Assembly (NCBI GenBank): GCA_002205965.3 | Contig: NADL03000039.1 | Span: forward strand, 496,001 to 560,000 | Length of the DNA stretch: 64,000 nucleotides | DNA from: Kappaphycus alvarezii | Lineage: Eukaryota > Rhodophyta > Florideophyceae > Gigartinales > Solieriaceae | Reading direction: 5' to 3' | Shown: positions 54,203 through 64,000 of the stretch, piece by piece | How the letters are laid out: each line of letters begins with the position of its first letter | Numbering within the stretch: the stretch's first letter is position 1 | Notes under the pieces: model-generated | What the model was told of the DNA's origin: nothing | Database searches by the model: none | What the model saw: only the letters and a program-made list of their open reading frames with translations | Translations under genes and position numbers: made by a program

Positions 54203-54366
54203 CGCCCCCTCGCTCAAGACGAACGTCCCGACTCGTCATCATTCCTCTTATGTTTCTATTAATGTAAGTTGCCTTATTGTTAAAACATGATCCTTTCAAT
54301 GAATAGGGATGCAGTTGATTACCTATAAAATATTCCAAAAAGTAGGTGCGCGTTTGATAGTTCCAA

Positions 54367-56788
54367 TCATCTTTTTGGTTTTCCCGTTTGACATAAGAGC
54401 GTAGTCGAGAACTGTCTTCCTCTGAATCCCTTTCTCTTCCTAAAAACGAAGCAGTGAAATTGCAGTAAAACAAAGGGCGTTATCCAGATTATCCTTTTTG
54501 GAAAACCAAACAGTTCAATTATTTCTTTTTCGATGAATCTCAGGACCACTTCAGCATTGATCTCCTCACCTGCAACTGCTATTGGCCATCCAATTAGATG
54601 TTTTACCGCTATAAGGAGATATTTGTTTCCGGAAGATGTTTCTTTGAATGGGCCAGCAAAGTCAATTGAGAATGTTTCAAAAAGACAAGAAACTGGAAAG
54701 CTTAGAGTTGTCTTATACTTCCGTATTGGAGTGAATTTTTGGCAGTTGTCGCAGCTTTTCACGAAATTATAGACGTCCTTATAGATACCGGCCACCAGAA
54801 TCTCGCAGTTACGAAATTTTTTGGTTGTTTCGAGATCCCAATGCCCTAGATCATCATGAAAGTCCTCAAGATCTTCATTCTTTCTTTCAAAGGGGCCACT
54901 AGCGGGGACCGGCTTTAGTGTGCCGGAAGAGTTTCCCATTCCACAATGTAAAAGCCTTTTGATTCCTGCGTACCCAATTTCTGTGTTCAAGATCAACTTT
55001 CTCATTTCTAGTCCATCGAGGAATTTGATCAGTCCGTAAATATTAGCTTCATACTCGTTATAGTTCGGCAACTGCAACTCGGCGACTCCGACGATGTCCT
55101 CCGAAGCTTTTTCATTTGGAATCAGTGCGTCCTCAAGCGGGATAGGTAATCGGCAGGCTGATTATTGCGTCCGGGTCTAGTACACAATTTCAAACCGATA
55201 TTCTGCGAAAATGTCGAGCCATCGGGCCAAGCGGTGATGTACATCCTTCTTTTGGAATGCTGTTTTAAAGTGCCTGGTGATCAGTTATCAAGACAAATTT
55301 CTCAGTGATAAAAGGTATACGCGAACTTTTTCAGCGCGAAGACGACAGCAGCGCTTCTTTCCGCAGACTGAGGTATCTCTTTTCTGCATCGTTCAGAGTT
55401 CGGCTTGCGAATTGAACAGGGTGTAGTCTTCCGTTTTCATCTTTTTGAGACAAAACGGCACCCAAAGACCGTTCTGAGGCATCTGTCTCCACAACGAATG
55501 GTCTCTTGAAATCTGGGTACATGAGAACTGGGGGACACATAGCTTATCTTTAAGCTCCTTAAATGCAGTTTCCATTTCCTTGTTCCAGTGAAATTTTCCG
55601 TTCTTCGTAGTGCTGGCATGTAACGGTGCTGCAGTCTTGGCGAAATCTTTGATAAATCTTCTGTAATATGAGGCCAGTCCTAAGAAGCTTCGGACCTCCG
55701 TCTTTGAAGCGGGCCTTGGTGCCAACTTTATTTTTTTCGTTTTCTCTGGATCCACTCTAATTCCCTCTTGGTCGACGATATGGCCGAGTAATTGGATAGA
55801 AGTTTTCGCAAAGAAGCATTTGCTCAACTTAATTTTCAAGCTTTACTCCGATATCCTCTCCACAACTGTCTTGACGTGCGAGATGTGCTGATCCAATGTT
55901 TCTGAGAATATGACGACATCATCGATATAGACTCTTGCGAATGGAAGTCCTTTCAAACCTCGTTCATCATTCTTCGGAATGTAGCTAATGCATTCATGAG
56001 ACCAAAAGGCATCGCTTCGAACCTGAAAGTACCGGCTTTGCTGGTAAATGTTTTTTTTCCTTACATTTTTCATCCAATGGAATCTGCCAATAGCCAGTGT
56101 AAAGGTCAATTGAGGTGAAATATCTCCCGTCCTTCAGGTCCTCGAGGATCTCCTCCATGTTCGGAATCGGAAATCGATCGGGTATCATTCTCTGGTTCAG
56201 TTGTCGGTAATCGACGCAAAAACGCAGCTTTCCATCCTTCTTTGGTGCGACCACAACTGGAAACGACCATGGGGATGAAACTGGTCGAATAATATCATTT
56301 TCAGCATACTTGGAACATTTTCTGAGATAAATTGGTCATATTTTGGCGGTTGACGTCTAGGCTTGTGGTAAATCGGTTGAGGGTCGGTAAGTTCGAACGA
56401 GTGAGTAACCGGTACACTTGCTTGTCTTAAATCTGAAACGCTCCATGCAATTACTTCGGAAGATGTTAACATGTCGGATATTTTCAGTGAGGCGGGGGCG
56501 GGAAGGTGCTGCACTTTTCCTTGGATTTCCGCCACTTGGCGCCCTTTTTCTTCTTGATCCTCAACCTCAATATTTTGAAGGACCTCTTCCGTCGTGCTCA
56601 CATCTTCATATATGGAATTCGACATATTCTTATTTTCTCTGCAAAAAAATCTTCTTTCATGCTCCGAATTCTGTCCTTTGATTCGATATCATCGCAAAAA
56701 GAAACACATTCGGGTTTCAAACTTATCCTAGAATTCCAGTCGTCATCTGTTTCAAACCCGGAATCGTAATAGTCCCATGCCATGTTCA
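54367..56788 (-). pseudogene. pol: RetroB pol (RT, RNase H, truncated integrase)
   Basis: The linker runs in frame into RT (SDLRQASVPVTHSF), unlike RetroA. RT motifs FTSIDLYTGYWQ and VYIDDVVIF present; a stop follows ERISE (TAA where RetroA has TAT). RNase H has VVETDASERSLGA. Integrase keeps ETFSIDFAGPFKE, but the second Asp is lost by a shift (RIIW), and the frame ends just after the glutamate region (TGKPKR), where a deletion of about 1.5 kb joins to the last residues of X2 (RTYFLEYFIGNQLHPY). Confidence 0.85.
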
Positions 56789-58662
56789 TTACCCCCGAGG
56801 GTACCCTTTTCCACTTCCGAAAGTGTTAGTTGGTTCCGAATCTTCGCTGTCATAGCTAGAAGCGAAATCTTCACTGTCCGTTTCTTTTAAATCTTCAGGA
56901 TGCGTGCTTTTGTCGAAATCCAGGGGCATCTTCACGGTTCTGCCGTCAATATTAACTGAAACCATTTGTTTGCCCAAGTCAATGCATGTTCCTAGTCTTT
57001 CCATTGTGGGGCAGCCAATGATTGCATCGAAAGGGAGATCCGGCATGACAAGAAAGTCTACATCAACTTTAGAGTCCTCAAAGAACACGGAAACCTTGTC
57101 AACAGTGCCCATGCATTTTGAGACGGTTCCATCCGCTACAGTTATTTTTCGAGTCGTTGGAGTAATTTCGAGACCTAGATCTGTCACCAAAGTTTCTGAA
57201 ATGAGGTTTGGAACAGCACCCGAATCGAAGAGAGCTTGGGTTTTCATACTCAATACTTTGACTGGTACTAGCTTAAGACGTCTTGGTGCTGTCGAGGCCG
57301 ATTGAAGAAACAGTTTCTTACCCTTAGCGGACTTATTAGACCTGATAATTTTTTTGAGTTCTTTTCTGGCATCCTCTGCGTCGCCCCTCAAAATTTGACC
57401 AAACGTTATCAGTTGGGGCCGATGCAAGCTCAGCCACCAAATTGTACCTCTTCACATACTCTAGTACGTCCTTAGAGATACTCTTAACTTTCTTGCTCTT
57501 TTTCGTCTTCTTGGCCGGAGTGACTCCCACTCCTGGAACAACTTGATCAGACCTCTTGGTTCGAGGAGGTGCAGGTGCTGGGATATGCTCCAGCATTCCA
57601 TAATCTAGCCTAGGTTTCTTCGATAAAATGTTCCCTTCCCCATCCCTTTTTGTCACATTGACTTGACTAATCTCTTCAGCGATGAATACGTTACCAGCAT
57701 CCGTCAACCTTTGATCCCTTCTATTTTGTAAGATTTTCACCTCTGGTCCTGACTCACTCCTTGCTTCCGATAAATTTGCTCTTCTGTTGTCTTTAGACCA
57801 GCAGTTACTTTCATGATGCCCATATCGACCGCACTTTGCACAACGAGTGTTTCTATGTGGATTATCAGGACACCTGTTTGCAAAGTGTCCAGGCTTGTGA
57901 CAGTAAGAACAGACTTCTGCGGCTTTAGGGGCCCCAGACTGGTTCTTCCTAATGGTAAGAGTAAGGCTTTCCGACTGCGAGGTTATCATGTCAAGTCGAT
58001 TATCGAATCGGGTTTCCAACCTTTCTTCCAAGTTTTTGACATCGCTCCTGACAGATTCTAATGCCGCTGCACTAGTAGCCGGACTTTGATAATTCTTTTC
58101 AGGATGTACGATAGACATCGATGTGCGGGTTTCCCTCGGTACCTCACTCAGTGACTGAAACGTCTCCGAATTTTTGACAAATTCTACTATGGTACCCTTC
58201 ATTTCATCAAAAGTGTGAGGGCCCTTGATGAGGAGGAAATCGGAGAGCCGCTTATCCCCCATAGCCGCCTTACGCAGCATTCGTACTTTGCTTGGGCGTT
58301 GACCCAGCCTTTTCATAAAGATCACACAAGTACACCAATGAGCTTAACAAATCGTCGAAGTTGAGCCGGGCCTCTATGGCGGTACGAATCATCTCATCTG
58401 GTTCTACCTCCTTAACATACTCTTTCACAAGCCACTCACATACCTCACCGAAGTTACGCCCATTCCCGTTAAGAGACCACCCGTCGATAAACTTGGACTT
58501 ATATTTGTGCTTTGAGTCACCATGAAGATAGGCGAAGATACTTGCGGCCTTCTCTTCATCGCCCTTCTCTCGCATCACAACGTTGACATATGTGTAAAGA
58601 AACTCCTCAACGTCTTCAGTCTTGCCCCCAGTGAACGTTATACGAGCAGCATTGAGATCCAT
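56789..58662 (-). pseudogene. gag: RetroB gag and protease
   Basis: Starts MDLNAARITFTGGKTEDVEE at 58,662. Frame broken near 58,290 (in the capsid region) and near 57,390 (two bases lost before the protease). Both zinc knuckles are intact (CSYCHKPGHFANRC, CAKCGRYGHHESNC), as is LFDSGAVPN. Confidence 0.85.
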
Positions 58663-58749
58663 GATTACCGAAAAAAAATCCCCCGAAGTGTTCCTTACTA
58701 CTGCTCAACTCGAATACCTCGGTGCAACCCCCTCAAATGGAGTACCAAA

Positions 58750-59317
58750 TGATAGGGGTAAATCGGCGGGGGAAGAGATCTTCAGAACCAATTACCCTGA
58801 GAAGGAGGTGTTGCGAGCGACAAAAGTGCTACCGTGGTATTGTTGAACGAACAAAAGGGAGTGTATATAGAAGAGAGTTGAGAAAGCTAAAAGCAAGTAT
58901 AAAAGGAGCAGGGCCTACCACTGACGATCTGCGACTAGCGTAAGAAAAAGTTTTCTTGGGTCTGAAGTTGACTCTCAACTTCCTACTTCTCGGGACTTGG
59001 CTTGAAGTTGTCTGCCAACTTCCTTTATGCTTTGTGTTTGACTTAACTTGTTGAGCGCCCCGCTCGGGTATGCTGGCTCCCAAGTAGTCCTACCATTTCA
59101 TGCAAACAGCCCCTTATATAGAGTTTTCAACCCTCACATTCTGTAGCACCTATACAGTACCTATGTGCCAAATCTGCACCGCCACAGTACAGTGCAAAGC
59201 ATCCCTCTAAAAATAATTGAAAATATAATTGAAAGTACAGTGGTAGCTCAGCCAGCGCAGCATGCCAACTCAGCCAGCACAGTATGCCAAAGAATATCTA
59301 CAATTTTCATTATATCA
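58750..59317 (-). repeat. RetroB 5' LTR (568 bp)
   Basis: Minus-strand TGATATAATG...CCCTATCA. Contains TATA-like ctctatataagg and a pair of about 20-bp repeats (cagccagcRcagYatgcc) near its start. Nearly identical to the 3' LTR. Confidence 0.9.
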
Positions 59318-59322
59318 CATTT

Positions 59323-61000
59323 TGCGACTAATTTGGACCTATTGCATGTGGACTCTGCTCCGTGGCTCCCAACAGCGACAATCCTCGGTCAGTCCTTCGT
59401 CTCTACCGAACCCCTCACGCCCGTCACCATCTTGTGATGAGCAGCCCCTATCTTCCCTGGAAGCCGCCCCTATCACAAATACCCCCAAAGACGTCTGTGG
59501 GCAGACGTCAACTGGGCGCGCGGGTGAGGTTATTGCGAGAACGGAGATGGCCACCAGCCTGGCTCCTACGGGTCCGTACAGAACTATGCACCTCTGGGAC
59601 CCTTTGAAATAGATGGATTGTTCTGACTTCAACTCTGAAGACGGAGACAGCGTCGATGACACAGTTAACTAAGCAGAGAAGCTGGACCTTGTCGAGGCGG
59701 TGGTTCAGTAAGTAGCGATGATGAGTGGCGGTCTGCCGCATATATTAACTCATGTTTACGACCTGGGGGGAAATGGCGGGTTAATTTACTGTGGTAGATA
59801 TGTGGGTTCGTGCCCAGTAAATTTGTACCGGAGCGTAGATATCGTATCATGGTCAAGCCAGTTGTGAAACCCTACAATGCGTCGAAACTGTTTACGACCT
59901 AGTCACTATCGCGATAACTCCGTAACTTAGCCGTACGTATCTTTCAAATGTAAAGCACCCAAACATTTCCCCCATTTTTCTGTTGGGGAACTGTTTCTGT
60001 TATTTAGTATTTAGAAGGTACTATACGGGTCGGCTGTCCCCCCAACATACTGTACTGTCCACGTGTTCAAGATATTGGAGGGGTTTGAATTTCTTCTCTT
60101 TGCCACAAAGTTTGGCTCTGGAAGAAATGGTAGTTTCCTCATAAGTTCTTCTTCCATTACTAATTCTACATACCTTTTTGAAAGGCGCAGGCCCGTTCCT
60201 TTTTTCCCATTTCCATCTCTCTAAACTCCGTTTAGATTCGCCTCGCTAGAAGTGCCAAACGAAGAAGTGTACTCACTGTAGGTTTCATCCGAAACGGGGA
60301 AACGTTTGGGTGTTTTACTCTTGGAAGGTATATCTGATCTATCATCCGAAACTGAATGGGAATAGAATGGAAAAATTGGAAAGTTTCCTAAGGGTTATGA
60401 TAAGTCTGACACAGATTACATCTTTTTGGATGAATAGAAAGCTACTGCACTAGGTCATGTGGGTCTTGATTATGACAGCAATTCAGATACTGAGAATGGT
60501 TCAGATATCCGTCGGTCTCCAATCCTCGATCTCTGTTGACGAATTTGGAGTGCGAAACCAACGGCACACAACGGCAATCAAGTGAAAGACTAATATGGGA
60601 GACAGGGTGCATATTCTACTCCACAAGGTAAGGCAAGCAAGCGGGCGCACTCACCCTCCTGCGGAGTTCCTGCGGTGAGTGGCCATTCAATCGAATGGCC
60701 TTTATAACTGCCCTCCGTCGTTCCAGTTGACGGCTGGTATGACGGAAAACAATATCTTCGAGCTAACAGCTCTAGAAATATCTAGACTAGCAGCGTACAT
60801 CGACAACACGAAGTATTTTGATATAATATCCGACTCGAAATAGATAGCATATCTCTGAACAAGTGTGCTGCGCGAATTACTGTATTCGGCTTACAAAGGC
60901 ATCCGCATCCATACGCAGAACACACATGCGTTCATTGTATGTAAACCAAAAGCGACACGACCGCGAGTACGCAACAATCTCGAAGACACTGAAAAGGAGA
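59323..61000. other. Non-coding tract, copy 2 of 10,790-12,480
   Basis: Includes the second direct-repeat unit, the 48-bp motif (60,297-60,345), the paired hairpins (60,648-60,700) and the 34-codon frame (60,739-60,843). No other gene seen. Confidence 0.6.
60739..60843 (+). CDS. Small open frame, 34 codons, copy 2
   Basis: Same as 12,199-12,303 with a single V to I difference. No family recognised. Confidence 0.3.
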   Translation: MTENNIFELTALEISRLAAYIDNTKYFDIISDSK

Positions 61001-61019
61001 TGTAATTACTCGTACTCTG

Positions 61020-62020
61020 GTTTATTTTAAGTTACTGTATCTTCCGAGCTTACCCGAAATGTTCTTGAAATCTCTGATTTTGAAGCATATGAAACAGTTA
61101 TTATCTCAAGAACTGAATGTTGTGACAATTTGCGTTCCTCGTGGTGCCACCTTTCCTGTAGCTCTCATTCTTTTCAGCTACCCGTAAAAAAATTTGAAAT
61201 CTCTGGAATTAACCCTAACCCTAAGAATGTCAGAAAGAAAATGGAGTTATTTAAGAGGTCACTTATTGCAGAGAATAACTTTTTAAGGGAGTTGGAGACT
61301 TATGAAGAGGTATTTTTGCGCCCATTACTGGATATTAAAACCAGATGGAGCTCAACAGGTGTTATGGTTCTAATTTTTGAACTTAGAGCCTTAATTGACT
61401 TCTGCTATTGACAAGCTCTTTTTGATAAAGCAGATTTGGCAGAAAGGGGAACTGTAGATCGCCCTTCTGTTTCCGAAAGTATGCCATTGGAAGCCATTCT
61501 GGAAATATACAAGTCAATGGACAAGTAAAAGACTACCGTGGGTAGGGATTCAGGACCAATATTGGATTTAATTGGGACACGTACTGCATGAATTCTCAAG
61601 AAGCTGCAAGAAAATCTAAAACGGCCTGGAAGAGGATCACTTATTCATGAAATAGCAATCTTGGTGCCAAATAGATTCTGAGAAGGCGAGACGAGTATAG
61701 CAGATAATTTCCAATAGCAGCGCACAGTGCTCATGTTGCGACTCTATCTACACGTCAATCTAATCGAATGAAGCAACAGAGGTTCTCTATGTGGAAAGAG
61801 CTTACAGTATTTCAGATTTGCAAGCAATGGAGATTGTAAGATCAACAAGTGCGCAGTATTTTCCAAAATCAATTCAGGTAACAGAAATTTCATCTAAAGC
61901 AAATACTATTCAACGAGTGGTGCGAATGATGATCATATGTTGTCTTTTTTCGATAAATGCGAATCTCAAGATGGAGAAGGTAATATTACAAGCATTGAAC
62001 AATAGATCTCGATGTATTTT
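61020..62020 (+). pseudogene. Degenerate hAT-like transposase fragment, copy 2
   Basis: The open piece 61,130-61,411 carries LLDIKTRWSSTGVMVLIFEL, the best evidence for hAT. It continues, with shifts, through a second helical part to about 61,560. Interrupted; no element ends found. Confidence 0.4.
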
Positions 62021-62685
62021 GCAATAAAAAAGCCATTAAATCCAATGTGCCTATTGCATATTTGAAAAAAACTTGATTTTCATTTCTTGCAAAAGTTTTT
62101 AGTTTTTTTGCACCAAAAACATCTTCTACCACATTTGAATTCCTTTTCAGTGTTGCTGGAAATAATCTCTCAAAAGATATCTCGACTTACCGTTGGAATG
62201 CCTGAATGCATTTTGAAGGCTGGAGACTACCTACATAGAGACAAAGGGCTGCTTTAAGGTTGTGAAGGTTGATTTATGCTATCTATTTACAAATATGTGG
62301 TAATCAATGTAGTTTTTTCTCCCCTTTTTGTGATCCATTAAAGATGTCTGTTCTCGAACCTGAAAGTAGATGTTTAATTTGGTTCTCTGACTTAAGTTCT
62401 TGCACTAATTAATATTTGAGGAGGATTCAAGTTCGATTAGTTAAAGTTGTTGGTGAATCATCTAAATAAATGTATCTAAATTCATCTAAAAAACCAAGAT
62501 GGACGACTGCATGGGACCTAATGCAAAACGCTGCACTTCTGGCGACAATATGCATTGAGTGTAAATTAAATTCTCTGTCATTTCATGTAGCATAAAGAGA
62601 ATGAAATCCTTGTACTAGCTTGTGCGAGTAATCCCACTAGCGTAAAGGTATCGGGAAATAAAACCCTCGCTCCCCATAGTTAAAT

Positions 62686-62756
62686 GCGAGATCTGAACTT
62701 ACTATCCTGAATCCCGGGGCTTAAGCCTAACCTCTGAGCCATTTGAGGTATCTCGC
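62686..62756 (-). ncRNA. tRNA-like element, copy 2
   Basis: Identical in length and in the 7-bp terminal stem to 14,134-14,204. No canonical cloverleaf. Confidence 0.3.
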
Positions 62757-62920
62757 AAATCCAGTAGCCATTAAAATAGAATGCTTCATGTTTTAGTAGT
62801 GTAACGATGCATAATTGCTATCCAGAAGAACATCGATTTGAGGCAAGCATACGCATTCTAGCGATCCGCAAAGGCCCCAGTGCTGCTTTTCTATACTAAA
62901 CTTTCTTCGGCGATACGTAA

Positions 62921-63470
62921 TTGTCTGTGTTAAACTGTAAAAAAATGCTATGCCGCTACCTGGGACTATCCGTTCGCGATGACATGCTTCCGCGGAACTG
63001 CGAAAATTTTAAATGCAAAATGGACAGGTTACGTGACCACGCTGTGAATTTTTTGCGCCTCTCTGTATTTGGTCGCAAACACCTGCATGAATCGCTTCGC
63101 AACTTTATTCCCGGCCGTATTGACCGCGCAGCACGGCTGGATTCCAAGATCAATGTCCAACTCCTCGTGTCAGGCACTATGCTGCGACCTAGCGACATAC
63201 TGGATTTCTCAGCAGCAGCCCCTGACGGTTTTTGGCCCCACGCTCGCCTACGATATTACCTTTGTCTCTATATTCAAAGACGGAGTAATAAAAAGAGCCA
63301 TAAAGGAAGTTCGCAGTTTTGCTGCAATTACGCGTCGCAACAAAGTGACTGACCTGGAGCGGACACTGTCCTGTCTAATCCCCCTGTCCTCCGATAAACC
63401 TACAAAGGACCCATTTTTGAATTTCGACCTGACTTTCCCTCTTCCCGCAATCATCTGCTTCATTGAGTGA
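62921..63470 (+). pseudogene. RLE-like endonuclease fragment, copy 2
   Basis: N-part (62,921-63,352) with GRKHLHESLRNF and TMLRPSDILDF; C-part in another frame (63,240-63,470) with LAYDITFVSIF and DLERTLSCLIPL. A one-base difference near 63,231 (four T versus six in copy 1) contributes to the break. Confidence 0.4.
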
Positions 63471-64000
63471 CTGTTGCCCGTATCGTGGACAAATTCAACA
63501 CATCAAGAGGAGTTATACTTAGAAGGATTTTTTGGCGCATTAGTACTAAAATTTGGTCGGCGAGTGCAAAATATATTTTGTCGCGCATATCTCTGAACGT
63601 GGCCGACTCATCCGACATAGGCCACCCGGTTAGCTCTTAGTTAGCAATATAGAGGAATCATACAGCGGACACCGGTTATACTGATGCCATAAAGTTCCGC
63701 CATCTTACAATGAAAATTTTGATGTGATTAGAGTACTGCACCCTACCTATCTTGGATGATCCGCATTTTCTTCCAGTGAAGACTACCGCCCAAGTATGGC
63801 CATATTGGTTGGGGTCCGATTTGATTCCTAGGTAGTACCACAGGTAATGGTTTTTGGCAATTAATTAGTGCGGGAGAAATATTGGGTGCGTTTTTTGAGA
63901 TATATGGATTGTATGGAACCTATTTGGAGTTCTAAATCTGAATTTCATACTAACTCCATGCACCGATGTTCGAAGCAATGTACAAATCATTGCTTTGAAT

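Larger units (their letters stand above)
53640..59317 (-). mobile_element. RetroB: internally deleted Ty3/gypsy relative of RetroA
   Basis: 5,678 bp on the minus strand; LTRs 53,640-54,202 and 58,750-59,317, flanked by cattt (53,635-53,639 and 59,318-59,322). Copy 1 has the unfilled site near 10,786. Gag-pol is close to RetroA, but most of the integrase C-terminus, X1 and most of X2 are missing, and the LTR is a third as long, lacking the acidic-protein frame. R-U5 is shared with RetroA; U3 is shared with the solo LTR. Probably depends on a relative for mobility. Confidence 0.95.
33920..64000. repeat. Large duplication, copy 2 (with two extra retrotransposons)
   Basis: This is the counterpart of 1-15,446. 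Colinearity is interrupted by RetroA (41,592-50,818) and RetroB (53,640-59,317), each with a clean 5-bp target duplication. Base 1 corresponds to 33,920, and base 64,000 corresponds to about 15,446. Many differences from copy 1 are single-base changes in homopolymers. They break the FAD exon here but also break the copia integrase in copy 1, so neither copy is uniformly the better one. Confidence 0.95.

Overview
The window is a gene-poor, retrotransposon-dense stretch of a eukaryotic nuclear genome. It holds three kinds of LTR retrotransposon (Ty1/copia, plus two unrelated Ty3/gypsy types), non-LTR elements that appear to carry a restriction-enzyme-like endonuclease, and GT-AG introns in the one host-like gene. 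No prokaryotic gene or operon is present. Nothing fixes the species. A protist or algal genome, for example a red alga, fits the compact gene and the element repertoire, but that is inference.

Large scale: bases 1-15,446 are repeated almost identically, in order and orientation, at 33,920-64,000 (both ends run out of the window). The second copy is longer mainly because two Ty3/gypsy elements sit in it: RetroA (41,592-50,818, + strand, 5-bp target duplication aaccc) and RetroB (53,640-59,317, - strand, duplication cattt). The first copy has a 343-bp LINE insertion (9,721-10,063, 12-bp duplication) that the second lacks. Each copy therefore provides the other's empty sites. Many remaining differences are one-base changes in homopolymer runs, so tandem assembly of two haplotypes, or uncorrected read errors, is a serious alternative to a true duplication.

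Layout: 1-3,840 Ty1/copia (- strand) with an old solo LTR in its gag; 4,177-6,660 LINE-1 (- strand); about 7,080-9,198 a spliced FAD-dependent amine-oxidase-like gene whose halves are in permuted order; 9,721-10,063 truncated LINE-1; 10,100-17,400 mostly non-coding, with degenerate hAT-like and LINE-endonuclease-like fragments; 17,420-23,855 degraded gypsy-3 (RetroA family); 23,856-24,335 a terminal-inverted-repeat element; 24,336-33,350 a mosaic of LINE-1, copia 3' end, LINE-2 and gypsy-2; 33,350-64,000 the second copy, with RetroA in intron 1 of the FAD gene and RetroB further right.

The most unusual system is the RetroA/gypsy-3/RetroB family. Its long LTR holds a reading frame for an acidic protein whose C-terminal motif is recognisable in three diverged LTRs. 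RetroA and gypsy-3 also carry, after integrase, two related copies of a domain I do not recognise, separated by a frame change at the same base context in both. Most other frame breaks in the polyproteins are private to one copy.
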